Virus record (IMG/VR): IMGVR_UViG_3300020222_002168
Coordinates: 35,529 to 99,528 of that record
Reading direction: 5' to 3' (one strand)
DNA from: a virus
DNA length: 64,000 nucleotides
The notes beneath the pieces are model-generated. The model searched no databases. It was not told the origin of the DNA and worked only from the letters and a program-made list of their open reading frames with translations. The translations under genes and the position numbers were made by a program. Positions 30,917-39,200 of the stretch are shown piece after piece (position 1 is the stretch's first letter; each line of letters begins with the position of its first letter).

Positions 30917-31090
30917 TTAAACAATTAAATTTACTAACATTAATAATGATAACACAAACACTAGAGTTATTACAAGCCCCGCAACAACCAATACCACAGG
31001 ATTAAGTTGTTCAGCGTCCTGTTCATATTCGGATCTTTTTCTGATGCCCAGAAAAGACCACATCACTGCCCGAATTGTTCTTAACCACAT
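30917..31090 (-). CDS. DUF2970-like small membrane protein
   Basis: 57 residues: MWLRTIRAVMWSFLGIRKRS then a transmembrane segment VVLVVAGLVITLVFVLSLLML. WSF.GIRK.S matches the DUF2970 family, found beside respiratory genes in proteobacteria. It sits just upstream of the cytochrome c gene. Confidence 0.65.
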   Translation of the reverse strand: MWLRTIRAVMWSFLGIRKRSEYEQDAEQLNPVVLVVAGLVITLVFVLSLLMLVNLIV

Positions 31091-31097
31091 ATTGGAA

Positions 31098-31274
31098 TCA
31101 CTGCTCGCCCCAACTGACTCTCAACCAAACACGTTCATGCACATAAAAGATTATGGTATGTATGATGGCCAGAGCTATGGCCCCTTGCCAGCCTGCAAAA
31201 GGTATGGTTATTAACATGGCGATCAGTCTCCAACTGACTGCTCTAGCCCAGGTGCGTGTTTTGGTTTCTGTCAT
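31098..31274 (-). CDS. DUF2061-like small membrane protein
   Basis: 58 residues with WARAVSWRLIAML, a hydrophobic centre and the C-terminal FYVHERVWLRVSWG; the HER-W ending is the DUF2061 signature. Its stop lies 7 bases before the next start. Function unknown. Confidence 0.7.
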   Translation of the reverse strand: MTETKTRTWARAVSWRLIAMLITIPFAGWQGAIALAIIHTIIFYVHERVWLRVSWGEQ

Positions 31275-31336
31275 TTGCTTTTGTTTTCAAACTGTGTAGC
31301 TGACGATCTCTGTCAGCGTATTCTGGATCACAGTAT
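31275..31336. repeat. 27-base repeat shared with 27.8 kb
   Basis: AGCTGACGATCTCTGTCAGC and the seven following bases (31297-31323) are the same as at 27771-27797, where they encode part of a small protein. CTGAC/GTCAG within it can form a short hairpin. Here it is non-coding. Confidence 0.5.
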
Positions 31337-31699
31337 TTAGATACTCGCTGCCTTCTCGGCTCGTTCTTCATCACTCATCTCAGAATCTCTCTGGGCACGA
31401 TCCGATTGTCGCAGTTGATCATATTTTGGTCGATCGGGATACTGTTTCTGCACAGTCTTGATCACCAACCAAGTTATGAACGCCATGCTGACGATGGCCA
31501 TGTGTCCAAACACATTGTATCCCAGATACCACATCTCGCCCGCATATAATGAAAACGCCAGGGCCCAAAAACAGGCCAGCATGATGCTGGCGATGTATTT
31601 GATCTGCATGGGAGCATTTCTCATACCATTGAAGTTGGGATCCAGCAATTGATAGAAAGTCCTAAACAGTAATCGCAAAAATTTGTATAGTCCGTACAT
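31337..31699 (-). CDS. membrane protein, copy A of duplicated pair
   Basis: 120 residues with two membrane segments (YIASIMLACFWALAFSLYAG and HMAIVSMAFITWLVI) and a charged tail RPKYDQLRQSDRAQRDSEMSDEERAEK. Nearly identical to the protein at 59513-59875, including the DNA around it. Function unknown. Confidence 0.8.
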   Translation of the reverse strand: MYGLYKFLRLLFRTFYQLLDPNFNGMRNAPMQIKYIASIMLACFWALAFSLYAGEMWYLGYNVFGHMAIVSMAFITWLVIKTVQKQYPDRPKYDQLRQSDRAQRDSEMSDEERAEKAASI

Positions 31700-31709
31700 G
31701 ATTATCCTC

Positions 31710-31844
31710 TCATTGACACACAGAATCGTAATACTTGCAGAAGAAAAAATGCCATGCGAGATGTTGGTCCCTCACAGACCATAGGCCTGCTGTGATCAGG
31801 GCAACGATGCCACATATTGCGGCGAATATTATGTAAACCTTCAT
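31710..31844 (-). CDS. 44-residue membrane protein, copy A
   Basis: MKVYIIFAAICGIVALITAG, then LWSVRDQHLAWHFFFCKYYD. A near copy lies at 59886-60020 in the same position relative to the 120-residue protein. Its start overlaps the upstream stop (ATGA). Function unknown. Confidence 0.65.
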   Translation of the reverse strand: MKVYIIFAAICGIVALITAGLWSVRDQHLAWHFFFCKYYDSVCQ

Positions 31845-32899
31845 TTTATCTCCTCTAGAGTGAACTTCTCCTTCAATATCTGACAGGCACGATTCAATGC
31901 GTGAACACGATCACTTCTGCTTTCCTTCGTGATGATTACATCAGCCGCGCAATGACAAATGTTTTTATTACAAATTATCTTTTCTTTAGGCCAGTCAAAT
32001 CCTGTAACTATATTTCCTAGATGACCGCCAACTTCACAATTTGCACGTTGCACTCTTCCGTCATGTAAAACAAATAAACTTTCTAATCCTATAGAGCATT
32101 CCCATCCGAAAAAATTATTTGATTTAGTTTTTTCTAGATCCGATTGTATGTTTAAAGAAAAAAATTCTTGAGATCCATCATCATATAACACATTTGATTT
32201 TGTTTTGTTCATTCGATGATTAGTTAATTTTTTTAGTTTCGGATCTCCGAAGACTATAGGCGTGTTTTTTAAAAAATCTAATTGTTCGTCAGTGTAAGAT
32301 GCATCAAAATAATTAATTCCCGTACCAAAGTCAGGTAATATTCTTACCACTTCGATAGTAAAAGGTTCAGATGCTAACAAAGCCTTTTCATACATTCTAA
32401 CGCATCTATCCCAATTTCTGGGATGCATCATTATTCTTAATGTAACATAGGATTTGTGAGATAATTTTGATAACTTATCAATAAATTCGTCCTCTTCCTC
32501 TTCTGATATTACAAATTCTGAATGATAGCTTACGCTTATAGAACAAAATTTATAAGCTATATCTTTCCAATAATCCCAAGAACGTACAAGATTTGTAGTC
32601 ACATGCACAGTTCCGCCTTTATCATAAATGGTGTCAACTAAATCTTTAAAAAAAGGACTTACTGTAGGTTCTCCGCCTGAAAGACTGCAGTGGACATAAG
32701 AGAATTTTTCAAAGCACCGATCTAAAAAAGGCTTTACATGTTTCCAATCGTAGTGATGATTTTTGCCGCCATGCACAATTTCAGGACAATAACTACAATG
32801 ATAGGTACAAATATTATTTAAAAGCCAGGTAAGAAAAAGTCCAGGAGAAGTTTTTTCTATCTTTATTATTTTTTTACCGTTATAGATTATTGGATTCAT
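31841..32899 (-). CDS. radical SAM enzyme with SPASM-like C terminus
   Basis: 352 residues. CTYHCSYC (about 32-39) is the CxxxCxxC cluster motif; LSGGEPTVSP (about 73-82) binds S-adenosylmethionine. The C-terminal third has cysteines in WECSIG, RANCEVGG and CNKNICHC, which suggests auxiliary iron-sulphur clusters. Substrate unknown; such enzymes modify peptides, nucleosides or cofactors. The last residues KFTLEEIK are identical to the end of the DnaE-like protein at 60017, and the downstream DNA is duplicated there too. Confidence 0.85.
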   Translation of the reverse strand: MNPIIYNGKKIIKIEKTSPGLFLTWLLNNICTYHCSYCPEIVHGGKNHHYDWKHVKPFLDRCFEKFSYVHCSLSGGEPTVSPFFKDLVDTIYDKGGTVHVTTNLVRSWDYWKDIAYKFCSISVSYHSEFVISEEEEDEFIDKLSKLSHKSYVTLRIMMHPRNWDRCVRMYEKALLASEPFTIEVVRILPDFGTGINYFDASYTDEQLDFLKNTPIVFGDPKLKKLTNHRMNKTKSNVLYDDGSQEFFSLNIQSDLEKTKSNNFFGWECSIGLESLFVLHDGRVQRANCEVGGHLGNIVTGFDWPKEKIICNKNICHCAADVIITKESRSDRVHALNRACQILKEKFTLEEIK

Positions 32900-32945
32900 A
32901 ATTTAACCTAATATAATCTAGTTCTTGAATTCGTTCGTTCACGGT
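32890..32945 (-). pseudogene. remnant of a MNERIQEL protein start
   Basis: The minus strand reads GTG then NERIQEL as in the gene at 59056-59280, after which the match is lost and a stop follows within 20 codons. It is a second trace of the duplication linking the 32 and 59 kb loci. Confidence 0.45.
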
Positions 32946-32991
32946 TGTTTTCCTTTCTTTTATTTTAAAAATACATCGTTGATTGCTTAAT

Positions 32992-33579
32992 TTATCTCTG
33001 TTTTGCCAGTGGTGTGAACAATTTTCCATCCATGCTGCTTGCAGATCTCAATTTCTTAAACACATTTTGTACACCCACTGCCTGATTCCAAGCATCTTCT
33101 AGCGCATGATGTTTCAGCACAGGTGGCCGCTGCGGATCTATACCGAGATCGAACAATGTGCGTGTATCCCTGACTTCCCAAAAACTCCAAGGGATGGCTT
33201 TCCCGATCTTGCGGAAAAGGTGTTCGCAGATTATGACATCAAATCCTGCCCCATGGCTCCAAACCCGTTTCGCTCCCCAGCAGAATTTGTATAGTTGATT
33301 CATAGCATCAACGATATTGATTCTGCCTTCAGGATCGAATGCTTCTTCCTGTGCTGCCTTACTTTGATTTGCCCACCAGTCTAGGGTAGATTGGCTTACG
33401 GTGCAACCTATGCGATCACAACTATCTAAGTCTACTTTAACATAAAACTTTTCACAAGATGGTTCAGATATATCGTCACCGAATGGATCAAATTTGACTG
33501 CGCCAATCGTTAAAATAGTTGCTGTGGGGAGAACATCTAAGGTCTCCATGTCGATCATGATATCAGTAAGTGCGGTCAT
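32992..33579 (-). CDS. DnaQ-like 3'-5' exonuclease (DexA/Rv2179c-like)
   Basis: 195 residues with exonuclease motif I DIMIDMETLDVLPTA (D-x-E, residues 6-20), motif II around WSHGAGFDV (about 108-116) and motif III HHALEDAWNQA (H-x4-D, about 162-172). Resembles the group that includes T4 exonuclease DexA. Acts on single-stranded DNA or RNA ends. Confidence 0.82.
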   Translation of the reverse strand: MTALTDIMIDMETLDVLPTATILTIGAVKFDPFGDDISEPSCEKFYVKVDLDSCDRIGCTVSQSTLDWWANQSKAAQEEAFDPEGRINIVDAMNQLYKFCWGAKRVWSHGAGFDVIICEHLFRKIGKAIPWSFWEVRDTRTLFDLGIDPQRPPVLKHHALEDAWNQAVGVQNVFKKLRSASSMDGKLFTPLAKQR

Positions 33580-33610
33580 GCTGCTATTATACTTTCTATT
33601 ATCGTTTAAG

Positions 33611-34639
33611 TCAAATATTATTTTTTACAAATACATCATTGATTTGTCGATTGACCCGGATAAATGTAGTGCATTTCGATAGCTGTTTTAGGGTCGGGGC
33701 GCCTACATAAGTACAGGCACTGCGGAGTCCCCCCAGCAGATCTAGCACTGTGTTTTTTACTAGACCTTTGTATTTTACTTCTACTGTGCGTCCTTCTGAA
33801 CTTCTATATTCAGCAACGCCGCCGCTATGCTTATTCATTGCTGTGTCCGAACTCATGCCGTAAAAGGTAACTAGGCCGTCCTTGACTTCGCCACCGCCTT
33901 CGTCGTGGCCGGCTAACATCCCACCCAGCATGACGAAGTCTGCGCCTGCGCCAAATGCCTTAGCCACATCGCCTGGGCAAGTGCAGCCACCATCAGCAAC
34001 GATATGGGCGCCGAGCCCATGGGCCGCATCACTGCACTCAATGATCGCAGAAAGTTGCGGGTAGCCAACTCCAGTCTGTATCCTAGTCGTGCATACCGAT
34101 CCCGGTCCGATTCCAACTTTGACGATGTCGGCTCCCCGTAAAATAAGTTCTTGGGTCATATCAGCAGTGACCACATTACCGGCGATGATGGTTTTGTCTG
34201 GCCAGGCGTCACGGACGTCTGCGACATAATCACCGAATGTTTCGCTGTAGCCGTTGGCTACGTCGATGCAGACGAAACGGATCTCTGGATAGGCATTGAT
34301 TATTCGGCTCAGTCTTTGGAAATCTCGTTCGCCAGTGCCGGTGCTGACAGCGAAACAATTGCCGCTGTACTCAGTGGCTAAGTCAAACAGGTCCTCTTCG
34401 TCGTAAGACTTTACCAAACAGGTAAACATACTATGCCCGGAAAGAGTCTTAGCCATTTCGATCGTACCTACTCCATCCATGTTGGCAGCCATTATGGGAA
34501 CGCCCGTCCATTCTTGACTGCTGTGACGGAATTTATAAGTTCTGGAAAGTTCTACTTCTTTTCGGCTGCTTAAAGTAGAACGTTTGGGACGGATCAACAC
34601 ATCACGAAAGTCTAATTTGACTTCGTCTTCGATACGCAT
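33611..34639 (-). CDS. guaC: GMP reductase / IMP dehydrogenase family enzyme
   Basis: 342 residues, the length of GMP reductase without CBS domains. [18 protein letters not shown] start, [33 protein letters not shown] (phosphate binding, about 208-240) and the catalytic-Cys loop [12 protein letters not shown] (about 174-185). GMP reductase turns GMP to IMP with NADPH and so balances purine pools. Good fit with nrdAB in supplying nucleotides for phage DNA. Confidence 0.88.
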   Translation of the reverse strand: MRIEDEVKLDFRDVLIRPKRSTLSSRKEVELSRTYKFRHSSQEWTGVPIMAANMDGVGTIEMAKTLSGHSMFTCLVKSYDEEDLFDLATEYSGNCFAVSTGTGERDFQRLSRIINAYPEIRFVCIDVANGYSETFGDYVADVRDAWPDKTIIAGNVVTADMTQELILRGADIVKVGIGPGSVCTTRIQTGVGYPQLSAIIECSDAAHGLGAHIVADGGCTCPGDVAKAFGAGADFVMLGGMLAGHDEGGGEVKDGLVTFYGMSSDTAMNKHSGGVAEYRSSEGRTVEVKYKGLVKNTVLDLLGGLRSACTYVGAPTLKQLSKCTTFIRVNRQINDVFVKNNI

Positions 34640-34651
34640 TTGATACCTTTC

Positions 34652-34891
34652 TTAGAAAAGTTTTGCCGGAAGTTGTTGTTCTCTTAATTTTTTACGCCAT
34701 CTTGCTTTGGCAGCAGATTTTTTCCGTTTACGAATACTGGTTGGTTTTTCGTAAAATTCATGTTTTCTAAGATCATCTAAAATATTAGAATCTTCGATTT
34801 TTTTCTTGAAACGCCTGAGGGCCTGGTTAATGTTTTCGTTTTCTTTGAAAACAACCGTCCTTCCCTGTAATTGATTGTTAAATTGTTTCAT
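34652..34891 (-). CDS. rpsU: ribosomal protein bS21
   Basis: 79 residues: NENINQALRRFKKKIEDSNIL, DDLRKHEFYEKPTSIRKRKKSAAKARWRKKLRE gives the bS21 pattern of a helix pair and a long basic tail. bS21 sits near the anti-Shine-Dalgarno end of 16S rRNA in the 30S subunit. Phage copies are known in aquatic phages and are thought to bias initiation. Overlaps the upstream gene by 14 bases. Confidence 0.9.
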   Translation of the reverse strand: MKQFNNQLQGRTVVFKENENINQALRRFKKKIEDSNILDDLRKHEFYEKPTSIRKRKKSAAKARWRKKLREQQLPAKLF

Positions 34892-35267
34892 TATTTTCCA
34901 TTCTAAAAGTAAGCAATTCTACAACATCTTCGACTGAGTATATAGCAGATTTGTTAATTTTATTCAATTTTTTTAATGTGCCAAAGTAATAAGAATTTCG
35001 TTGGGCAGCAAAATATCCTACCATGGTATCATCGAGAGAGTCTGCATTAAAGATTATAAAGTCGCTTTTGAGTTTTTTGTCTAATATCCAATCTATTGAA
35101 TCGGTAGGTCTAGCGGAATACACTACTATGTTTCCCACTTTGTTGAGACGGAGTAAACTTTCTGAAATTATTTGGGTTTGATTTTCTGTAAGATCATAGA
35201 TTAAAAATCTAAAACTATCTGGTAAAAAATCATCCGGAACAGTGACTATGATTACATGGTCAGACAT
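34878..35267 (-). CDS. unknown conserved phage protein
   Basis: 129 residues (MSDHVIIVTVPDDFLPDSFRF...). Alternating beta strands and helices, e.g. NIVVYSARPTDSIDW, look like a Rossmann-type or nucleotide-binding fold, but no motif is diagnostic. Directly upstream of the bS21 gene and probably co-translated. Confidence 0.65.
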   Translation of the reverse strand: MSDHVIIVTVPDDFLPDSFRFLIYDLTENQTQIISESLLRLNKVGNIVVYSARPTDSIDWILDKKLKSDFIIFNADSLDDTMVGYFAAQRNSYYFGTLKKLNKINKSAIYSVEDVVELLTFRMENNETI

Positions 35268-35269
35268 CT

Positions 35270-36787
35270 TTAACCTTTTTTGATCCTTTGCCAGATAGTA
35301 TTGTCATTTTGTTCGGCATTTTGAATATAATCGGTCATTCTTCCTTGCTTCGTACTATCTGCTGCATTCCCTCTTTCTCCATCCATCTCGTTATCTTTTT
35401 TTTTAGATTCTGACTCTACTAGATGATCTCCTGGGCGTTCGTTGGATTTTTGAAGTTGTTCTTGGGCCCATTTAGCTGCCTCCAACGCCGCTTCATCGTC
35501 ACCGAAATCGGCTATAGGTTTAAGATAATCTTCCCAGGGCAATTTATCGATGATCCCTCTTTCTAGCAACATTCTTTGATGCTTGACGCTGTTCTTGATA
35601 CCTTCGGATTTCCAGATTCTCATCGCTATTTTTTCTGTTTCTGCTGCCTGCTCTATAAGTTCTTCTTCTTTTTCTTCGTCGACGGCTCGTTCTGCCTCGG
35701 CGATCATTTCGTTCCATTCTTCTAACGGATCCTTTTTAGATTCTTCAGAAACTTTAGATTTGACTGGATCGGTTTCTATCTCCGCTATTTTTCTGTTGGC
35801 TTCTTCTGCAACATCATCTCCAGTCTGTGTTTCTGGATCTGTTTGTGGTTGTCCGCCACTTCCTTCATCAACTGATCCGATCGCGGACTGCTGTGATGGG
35901 GATGTTTCTTCTCTGTCGACTTCCGATGGGGTGTCCTCTTGAACCAACTCATTTTTTCGCTCCTCTTCTTGTTGTCTGAACCATTGGAAACTGTATTGGC
36001 TAGACAATAGTAATACCACTGCCAGGGGATCGAACACCAACACGATGGTTATAATCACCCAGGTTACTGCTCTTTCTAACATGTTCTGATCGGTCTGATC
36101 GCCATAGATCAGTTTGGCGATATATTTGATTGGACCCACTTCGGCCTCGACCTTGCGCATCTCTGCCCGAACAGGTGCGATTTCTTCCTGTAGTTTTACG
36201 ATTCGAGATTGCGCTTCTTCGATCTGCTTGGTCAATGTTTCTCGATCTCGAGATTGGCTACGGCGGATCTGCAGGCTGCGTTCTGCGGCACTGCGCACCT
36301 GTGTCGTACCATCTTTGAGTTTGATTTCTTGATCACCTGTGGCGATGACCCCAGTAACGGCTGCATCCATCTGTTTGATAACTGCCTGAGCGTTGGCTAT
36401 GTTCTCACGCTCGATCTTGATCTTTTCATCTGCCAGAGATATCTTGGCCTGTACATCACCGCTGACGATATTTTGATCCAGATGCGCCTTTGACAGATAC
36501 CCGAATATGCCCAAAGACGTTATGATCATCAATATGGCGATAGCGGCTATGAGATATATCTTGATCAGACTAGGTGCCCGGTGCCAGTTCCATTTCAACC
36601 ATACAGTGGCTACCAGTTTGCTGACTTCTAAGGCCACTCCCATTATGATGATGGACACGGCACTAGCGGCAAAAATAGAAACTAGGCCTGCCACCGAATA
36701 CCACACTGCCACAGCAGAAATTATCAATCCACTGAGCAATGTTAGATATGCTATTATCTTGTCAGATGTGCCATACGTATATTTCAT
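35270..36787 (-). CDS. multi-pass membrane protein with coiled coil
   Basis: 505 residues. Three N-terminal membrane segments (about residues 10-105), a coiled coil of about 110 residues (KIKIERENIANAQAVIKQ...), a fourth segment WVIITIVLVFDPLAVVLLLS (about 243-262) and a long acidic, disordered tail. Similar layouts occur in T4-like marine phages. AATAAATA lies just before the start. Possible sensor or membrane scaffold; unknown. Confidence 0.75.
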   Translation of the reverse strand: MKYTYGTSDKIIAYLTLLSGLIISAVAVWYSVAGLVSIFAASAVSIIIMGVALEVSKLVATVWLKWNWHRAPSLIKIYLIAAIAILMIITSLGIFGYLSKAHLDQNIVSGDVQAKISLADEKIKIERENIANAQAVIKQMDAAVTGVIATGDQEIKLKDGTTQVRSAAERSLQIRRSQSRDRETLTKQIEEAQSRIVKLQEEIAPVRAEMRKVEAEVGPIKYIAKLIYGDQTDQNMLERAVTWVIITIVLVFDPLAVVLLLSSQYSFQWFRQQEEERKNELVQEDTPSEVDREETSPSQQSAIGSVDEGSGGQPQTDPETQTGDDVAEEANRKIAEIETDPVKSKVSEESKKDPLEEWNEMIAEAERAVDEEKEEELIEQAAETEKIAMRIWKSEGIKNSVKHQRMLLERGIIDKLPWEDYLKPIADFGDDEAALEAAKWAQEQLQKSNERPGDHLVESESKKKDNEMDGERGNAADSTKQGRMTDYIQNAEQNDNTIWQRIKKG

Positions 36788-36797
36788 GAACTATTAT

Positions 36798-37229
36798 TTA
36801 TTGCTTCAACCATCGCCAATTTGTGTGCGCATTATCAAAGCAGGCAGTCTGTGACAGGGTTTTTTCTACTCCGTAGGCGATCGCCTGAACATGCATCCTT
36901 CTGCAATAACCGGAACCAGTCGGCCAGGTCAACACCGGCCTAGCATAGCCGCTGGCATCGCCTCTATACCACTCAACCGTTTGACCGTTTTCAGCAAACA
37001 TAACTGCATGCGTCAAGGCCTGATGATAAGCGGATTTTTGATCATCATCTAGTGTCTTGAAAAATCCAAAAGATACAGTTATAGCCTCATTGATAAATGA
37101 TTCGCTTCGATATTCAAAGAATCTTGGATTGTTAATATCGTTGGCCTGAACAGTGCTAGCGACCAATAACATCGACAACTTCCCAACTACCATCAGGCTT
37201 TTGACAACTGATACCTTTGCGTTGGACAT
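36798..37229 (-). CDS. secreted protein with C-terminal Cys pair
   Basis: About 143 residues, signal peptide near SMLLVASTVQA. The C-terminal half WPTGSGYCRRMHVQAIAYGVEKTLSQTACFDNAHTNWRW resembles the bacterial outer-membrane surface-antigen type domain. Overlaps the upstream lipoprotein gene, so the exact start is uncertain (37229, 37193 or 37172). Confidence 0.65.
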   Translation of the reverse strand: MSNAKVSVVKSLMVVGKLSMLLVASTVQANDINNPRFFEYRSESFINEAITVSFGFFKTLDDDQKSAYHQALTHAVMFAENGQTVEWYRGDASGYARPVLTWPTGSGYCRRMHVQAIAYGVEKTLSQTACFDNAHTNWRWLKQ

Positions 37230-37476
37230 CATTTCCTCCAATCCTCATCCAATAAGTAAACTCACCGCAATACGGACTAAATCCGGCCCTTGATGCTGTT
37301 AATCTTTTGATCTGATCATCCGTGCATTCTACCTGAGTTTTACTGTTAACACGTTCTCCATTTTGGGTTTCAATAGTTTGGCTAGTATGACAATACTGTG
37401 GCTTTTTCGCTGAAACCTTAGGTGCTGAAGAACACCCGACTAATAATAGGCCGGCTAATATGATAGCGATCTTCAT
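37156..37476 (-). CDS. small lipoprotein
   Basis: 106 residues with a lipobox (LLLVGCSS, Cys about 15). Several further cysteines (QYCHT, VECTDD, PYCGEF, GISCQ) may form disulphides. Its ATG sits next to the previous stop. Predicted membrane-anchored in the periplasm; function unknown. Confidence 0.7.
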   Translation of the reverse strand: MKIAIILAGLLLVGCSSAPKVSAKKPQYCHTSQTIETQNGERVNSKTQVECTDDQIKRLTASRAGFSPYCGEFTYWMRIGGNDVQRKGISCQKPDGSWEVVDVIGR

Positions 37477-37964
37477 TACTGTGCCTTCGCAGACTTGGCT
37501 TCTTGCATCAATCTCTCAAAAGTTTCCAGAGGCATCTTGATCCGTACATAGGTATGCACACGGCTAGTAGCAGCCAATTGATAAGAATGCTTCTTGACTT
37601 CAAGATGCTCTCGGATCACGGTATCTACCACTTTGTGCTCGACAAAAGTTCGAGTGTTGCGCTTGTCATTGGTGATGTCAATAGTGGTAGACGAGTTGAC
37701 CGAACCGTTGATGCGTTCGGCGAAACCCTTGACAGCGAATGCATAGGCCTGTGCTTCTGCGGCCTGCTCATAGATGCTTTCTCCCATTCCGCAGGCATAG
37801 GCAAATTTGTCACGATTCCAGAACTTCCACCCTTCGGAGCCGATCTGTTCGCAATCAACATACCAATTAGGATGCGCTTTGGTATCACGGACTTCGATGG
37901 TTTTCATAGAAGAGCAGCCAGTGACTGCCGCAGCCATAATGCCGATTATAATTGCCTTTTTCAT
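37476..37964 (-). CDS. LPP20-like lipoprotein
   Basis: 162 residues with lipobox AAAVTGCSS (Cys about 16) and a domain AYACGMGESIYEQAAEAQAYAFAVKGFAERINGSV, like the LPP20/LPP-related periplasmic domain with alanine-rich helix and beta sheet. First gene after the promoter at 38000-38028. May alter the host surface or exclude other phages; inference. Confidence 0.7.
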   Translation of the reverse strand: MKKAIIIGIMAAAVTGCSSMKTIEVRDTKAHPNWYVDCEQIGSEGWKFWNRDKFAYACGMGESIYEQAAEAQAYAFAVKGFAERINGSVNSSTTIDITNDKRNTRTFVEHKVVDTVIREHLEVKKHSYQLAATSRVHTYVRIKMPLETFERLMQEAKSAKAQ

Positions 37965-37999
37965 AATTACCTTTCTGTGTGTGAGTTACGACATTAATA

Positions 38000-38028
38000 A
38001 TTATAGCATCGCAGCCAACCAAAGTCAA
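38000..38028 (-). promoter_or_regulatory. sigma-70 promoter of lipoprotein operon
   Basis: TTGACT (38023-38028), 17 bases, TATAAT (38000-38005) on the minus strand. Confidence 0.85.
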
Positions 38029-38045
38029 CTACGGTGATTACCAAT

Positions 38046-38351
38046 CTACTTGAAGAAGATCAATGCCATCATCACGGCCTGGAGCATGAATCCAAAACCC
38101 AGGGTGACGATATTGAACATGTCTCGTTTGGCAGCGGCTTTGGCGAACAGCAGGGCCAGTCCAAACCAAACCATCAAAACCAAATCCACCGCAGGCATCT
38201 TGTCAGTGATGCCTGCCATCACTGCTAAGAAACTAGGTATAGTGGCCGAGTGTAAGACCAAAATGGCCACCCATTCTAGGCTCTCCGGGCTCAGCCGACT
38301 GAAATATCTTTTGAGACCGTCGCGGACCTTTTCTATGTCAAATGTTTTCAT
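38046..38351 (-). CDS. small membrane protein
   Basis: 101 residues from ATG at 38351 with three hydrophobic segments (LEWVAILVLHSATIPSFLAVM, AVDLVLMVWFGLALLFA, MFNIVTLGFGFMLQAVMMALIF). Overlaps the wall-hydrolase stop by 14 bases. Could help lysis, but no holin-specific feature is visible. Confidence 0.65.
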   Translation of the reverse strand: MKTFDIEKVRDGLKRYFSRLSPESLEWVAILVLHSATIPSFLAVMAGITDKMPAVDLVLMVWFGLALLFAKAAAKRDMFNIVTLGFGFMLQAVMMALIFFK

Positions 38352-38883
38352 TTGGTTTCCTGTAGAAGATGTGGGCTCCAATTTTAATTATCCTTTCTAG
38401 TTTCCAGTTAGGGCTGACGTAATCAGCATGATAATACAATGCTTTATTTAAGCTGTCAAGACGGAATCCTTCCAGGTAGACTTTTTTAGCCACTGCATAA
38501 CTATCGGCATAGGCCTTATCGTTGATCTTGCGATTTCTATGGTTAGCATCGCAGTACCAAGAGAACTGGCAGATAACCGTGGAAAAGATCACGGTCTTTT
38601 CGTAGACTACTCCGCATACCGTTTTTGGAAATCTCGGATCCTTCACCCTGTTTAGTGTGACCTGAGCGACAGCTACTTTACCTTCGAACGGTTCGTATCC
38701 CGCTTCGCGATAGATGTTCAGAGCAAGACATTCTAGATCTTTTTCTATGCTCTCCGCAGATACAAATTGATATCCTTCTTGTCCGCTTAACTTTTGAAAT
38801 TTCCATCCGGTTATCGAACTTACTACAAACATCACCAACAACAGCGATACTGCTATACTACCCAATCTAAGAGATTGAAACAT
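38338..38883 (-). CDS. SleB/CwlJ-like cell-wall hydrolase
   Basis: 181 residues: N-terminal membrane anchor (LGSIAVSLLLVMFVVSSI), then LECLALNIYREAGYEPFEGKVAVAQVTLNRVKDPRFPKTVCGVVYE, the hydrolase_2 signature with its catalytic Glu (about 62). Cleaves peptidoglycan glycan strands. Start taken at MFQS behind AAAGGAGG. Likely the phage endolysin or a virion-independent wall enzyme; signal-anchor release would suit lysis. Confidence 0.85.
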   Translation of the reverse strand: MFQSLRLGSIAVSLLLVMFVVSSITGWKFQKLSGQEGYQFVSAESIEKDLECLALNIYREAGYEPFEGKVAVAQVTLNRVKDPRFPKTVCGVVYEKTVIFSTVICQFSWYCDANHRNRKINDKAYADSYAVAKKVYLEGFRLDSLNKALYYHADYVSPNWKLERIIKIGAHIFYRKPNENI

Positions 38884-38929
38884 TGTGTTCCTCCTTTCAT
38901 TTGGTGTCACGATCTTCTGTGACATTACA

Positions 38930-39129
38930 CTACAGGGAGTTAACTTCACGAGGCTCTATAAGAGAACCCTTGGTTCGTGTAGTCGTCTCCATCAGTTACG
39001 ACACGCTGCCTTGCTGTTTACAAGACTGCGCTTTCACCTTTGGCGAGCATGGCTTCCCGAATCTCACGGGTTTCTCATTGGCCAAGACTCGCGGGTCTGG
39101 ACATTAAACTGGTTCGCTCCGTCCGGACC
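38930..39129 (-). ncRNA. structured RNA candidate of unknown family
   Basis: A 200-base stretch without reading frame folds into successive hairpins: GGTC-CGGAC/GTCC-AGACC (39121-39129 with 39094-39102); a nested stem GCGAG, GGC, CCCG (39088-39092 to 39043-39047); CGC/CTTG with CAAG/GCG near 39004-39030; GTCGT/ACGAC (38982-39002); and CTACA-CGA-GGTTCT closed by AGAGCC-TCG-TGTAG (38982-38930). The segment fills the space between the HNH nuclease and the wall hydrolase. GACGACTACACG near 38975-38988 recalls a group I intron core, but no splice sites are visible. Confidence 0.55.
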
Positions 39130-39200
39130 AACTATCTCAGTTTCTTGCGAAACGTTTAATATATATCGCATTTTACTGTCAGAGTGTAAAAAATACACGA

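Noticed and set aside
36209-36854. Plus-strand frames opposite the membrane/coiled-coil gene
   Set aside because: No ribosome sites, and the minus-strand gene is continuous with clear membrane segments.
38930-39200. Group I intron next to the HNH gene
   Set aside because: An R-like motif is present, but no matching S element, no P1 guide and no interrupted exon could be found; both neighbouring genes look complete.
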